DNA of 6,591 bases, from NCBI GenBank assembly GCA_003136335.1, contig PLEA01000690.1, positions 1 through 6,591 on the forward strand. Direction: 5' to 3'. Below the pieces are notes generated by a model. That model had not been told where the DNA came from. It saw only the letters and a program-made list of their open reading frames with translations, and ran no database searches. Shown here piece by piece: positions 5,206-6,591 of this stretch (position 1 is the stretch's first letter; each line of letters opens with the position of its first letter). Both the position numbers and the translations under genes were made by a program. The DNA comes from Acidobacteriaceae bacterium (GTDB lineage: Bacteria > Acidobacteriota > Terriglobia > Terriglobales > SbA1).

Positions 5206-6591
5206 TTAAGAACTCATCGGCACTTTCACGCCGGTCTTCTTCGCAAATTCCTTTGCTTCGTCGTAGCCTGCATCCGCATGGCGGATGATCCCCATTCCCG
5301 GATCGGTGGTCAGCACGCGCTCGATGCGTTTCGCCATCTCATCGGTGCCATCAGCCACAGTAACTTGTCCCGCGTGCATGGAGTAGCCGATGCCAACGCC
5401 GCCGCCGTTGTGAATCGAAACCCACGAGGCGCCGGCTGCTGTGTTCAGCAGGGCATTAAGCAGCGGCCAGTCCGCGACCGCGTCCGAGCCGTCTTTCATG
5501 CTCTCGGTTTCGCGAAACGGAGATGCCACCGAGCCGCAATCGAGATGATCACGGCCGATCACGATCGGAGCCCTGATCTTGCCCTTCTTTACTAGATCGT
5601 TGATGGCAAGCCCGAACTGCGCCCGTTCGCCGTAGCCCAGCCAGCAGATGCGTGCCGGCAAGCCCTGAAACTTGATGCGCTTCCGCGCCAGGTCGATCCA
5701 GCGCCGCAGAATACGATTTTCGGGGAATAACTGCAGGACCAGTTCGTCGGTGACGTGAATGTCGGAGGGTTCGCCTGACAGTGCCACCCAGCGGAATGGC
5801 CCGCGTCCTTCGCAAAACAGCGGACGAATATAGGCGGGCACGAAACCGGGGAAGTCGTACGCATTCTTGACGCCGCGCTGAAAAGCGAAGGTTCGAATGT
5901 TATTGCCGTAGTCAAATGTGACTGCGCCCATTTTCTGCAGTCGCAACATGCCTTCCACGTGCCGCGCTATGGCATCGAGCGACTTTTCCTGATACGCCTG
6001 CGAATCGCGTTGGCGCAGCTCCAGCGCATGTTCCAAGGTCATGCCGTTGGGCACATAGCCGTTTAGCGGATCGTGCGCCGAAGTCTGGTCGGTCAGAATA
6101 TCGGGGACGACGCCGCGCTCGGCCAACTCGGGAATCACGTCCGCGCAATTCCCCACCAGCCCAACCGACACATTCTCTTTCTTACGCACGGCATTCTTCA
6201 GAATACGCAGGGCTTCATCGAGCGTTGTGACCATGAAGTCGCAATAGCCGGTCTTCAGCCGCTTCTTGATGCGCTCCGGATCGACGTCAATTCCCAGGAA
6301 CGCCGCGCCTGTCATGGTCGCGGCCAGGGGTTGCGCTCCGCCCATTCCGCCCATTCCGCCGCTGACAATCAGTTTGCCGGCCGCCGGCTTGTCCTTGGGC
6401 AGCTCGGCCACCATGGCCTCCGCGGTGACGATCAGGCCGGCGACCGAAGCCGCATCTTGCAGGGCCGCGCGCACCACCTTGGTCGGATCGATGATGCCCT
6501 TCGACATCATGTTGACGTACTCGCCCGACTGGGCGTCGTAGCCGTAGTTGTATTGATCCTTCTCGAGGATCTTGCCGACCACGATCGAGCC
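5206..6591 (-). CDS. hutU: Chimeric frame: GroEL C-terminus joined to N-terminally truncated urocanate hydratase (5' end outside window)
   Basis: The frame is open from the right edge to a TAA at 5206-5208, 461 residues. Residues 1-71 are GroEL; from about residue 72 (GKLIV) to the end it is urocanate hydratase, which hydrates urocanate to imidazolonepropionate using tightly bound NAD+. The HutU part has the Rossmann glycine loop [11 protein letters not shown] (78-88), Arg107, Asn148, [11 protein letters not shown] (169-179), DYGNN (227-231), active-site Cys316 in LPARICW (bases 5644-5646) and [11 protein letters not shown] near 394-404. Spacing between these agrees with the Pseudomonas putida enzyme as I recall it. 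HutU is normally about 550 residues; roughly the first 165, the N-terminal domain and the first NAD contacts (around 52-53 and 130 in P. putida numbering), are missing. As written, the protein should not be a normal urocanase. The GTG at 6580-6582 is an internal Val codon, not a start. hutI follows by 47 nt. Confidence 0.88.
   Translation of the reverse strand, partial: GSIVVGKILEKDQYNYGYDAQSGEYVNMMSKGIIDPTKVVRAALQDAASVAGLIVTAEAMVAELPKDKPAAGKLIVSGGMGGMGGAQPLAATMTGAAFLGIDVDPERIKKRLKTGYCDFMVTTLDEALRILKNAVRKKENVSVGLVGNCADVIPELAERGVVPDILTDQTSAHDPLNGYVPNGMTLEHALELRQRDSQAYQEKSLDAIARHVEGMLRLQKMGAVTFDYGNNIRTFAFQRGVKNAYDFPGFVPAYIRPLFCEGRGPFRWVALSGEPSDIHVTDELVLQLFPENRILRRWIDLARKRIKFQGLPARICWLGYGERAQFGLAINDLVKKGKIRAPIVIGRDHLDCGSVASPFRETESMKDGSDAVADWPLLNALLNTAAGASWVSIHNGGGVGIGYSMHAGQVTVADGTDEMAKRIERVLTTDPGMGIIRHADAGYDEAKEFAKKTGVKVPMSS
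6337..6360 (-). repeat. 9-bp tandem repeat encoding GGMGGMGG in the HutU NAD loop
   Basis: On the minus strand the unit GGCGGAATG occurs twice, followed by GGCGGA (2.67 copies, no mismatch). It encodes Gly-Gly-Met-Gly-Gly-Met-Gly-Gly, the NAD-binding glycine loop of urocanase. The same peptide is also the typical GroEL C-terminal tail, so groEL and hutU of one genome may share near-identical DNA here, 15-20 nt from the chimeric junction. Confidence 0.8.
6379..6591 (-). pseudogene. groEL: GroEL (Hsp60 chaperonin) C-terminal fragment, fused in frame to hutU
   Basis: The first 71 residues read [13 protein letters not shown], then [33 protein letters not shown] and [24 protein letters not shown], the ALQ-AASVA helix and the TTE-MV-LPK-like end are hallmarks of the GroEL equatorial domain close to its C-terminus (about residues 460-527 of the E. 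coli protein). A normal GroEL would now run into a short GGM-rich tail and stop; here the frame continues as HutU. Everything upstream in GroEL is outside the window, so an intact N-terminal part may or may not be present. The match is clear by eye. What is uncertain is whether the join exists in the living genome. Confidence 0.9.

Noticed and set aside
6266..6541. A plus-strand open frame of 91 codons opposite the GroEL-HutU junction
   Set aside because: It is antisense to two clear protein families, has low-complexity Pro/Ala/Ser composition and no recognisable domain; a shadow of GC-rich coding sequence.
6580..6582. GTG at 6580-6582 as a true start of the GroEL-HutU frame
   Set aside because: The three codons before it (Gly-Ser-Ile) continue the GroEL match ([11 protein letters not shown]), so it is an internal Val codon.
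1..6591. A defence, CRISPR, toxin-antitoxin or mobile-element system
   Set aside because: All long frames are metabolic or chaperone families; there are no spaced direct repeats, no transposase or integrase, and no small paired genes.

Overview
The window looks like chromosomal DNA of a moderately GC-rich bacterium. An Acidobacteriota (Terriglobia-like) source is my best guess. It rests on the general look of the GroEL, HutU and HutI proteins, on a secreted CocE-family hydrolase and M1 aminopeptidase of a kind common there, and on an intergenic hairpin repeat with the arms GTCATCCCGAGCGAAG and GTAGTCGAGGGACC, which I associate from memory with such genomes. No rRNA or other firm marker is present, so the placement is tentative.

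Layout: (1) 1-1011, plus strand: the C-terminal part of a CocE/NonD (alpha-amino-acid ester hydrolase-like) serine hydrolase, cut by the left window edge. (2) 1012-1132: convergent intergenic gap with a structured repeat and a T-run, a probable terminator for the minus-strand genes. (3) 1133-3751, minus: complete secreted M1 metallo-aminopeptidase. (4) 3830-5158, minus: imidazolonepropionase (HutI) with a GTG start and an altered active-site motif. (5) 5206-6591, minus: one open frame running off the right edge. It consists of the C-terminal region of chaperonin GroEL joined in frame to urocanate hydratase (HutU) lacking about its first 165 residues.

The three minus-strand genes are closely spaced (47 and 78 nt gaps) and read in the order hutU, hutI, aminopeptidase, so they are probably one transcription unit ending at the 1018-1113 hairpin. 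HutU converts urocanate to imidazolonepropionate and HutI opens that to N-formimino-L-glutamate: steps two and three of histidine degradation. The aminopeptidase, and perhaps the convergent CocE-type hydrolase, would fit extracytoplasmic use of peptides or amino-acid derivatives.

The standout observation is the GroEL-HutU junction near 6373-6390. It is either a real illegitimate recombination that destroyed a normal hutU start and put the hut genes behind groEL, or a chimeric join made during amplification or assembly. The sequence alone cannot decide, and artefact is at least as likely as biology. I see no CRISPR array, tRNA, rRNA, insertion sequence or convincing new defence or mobile system.
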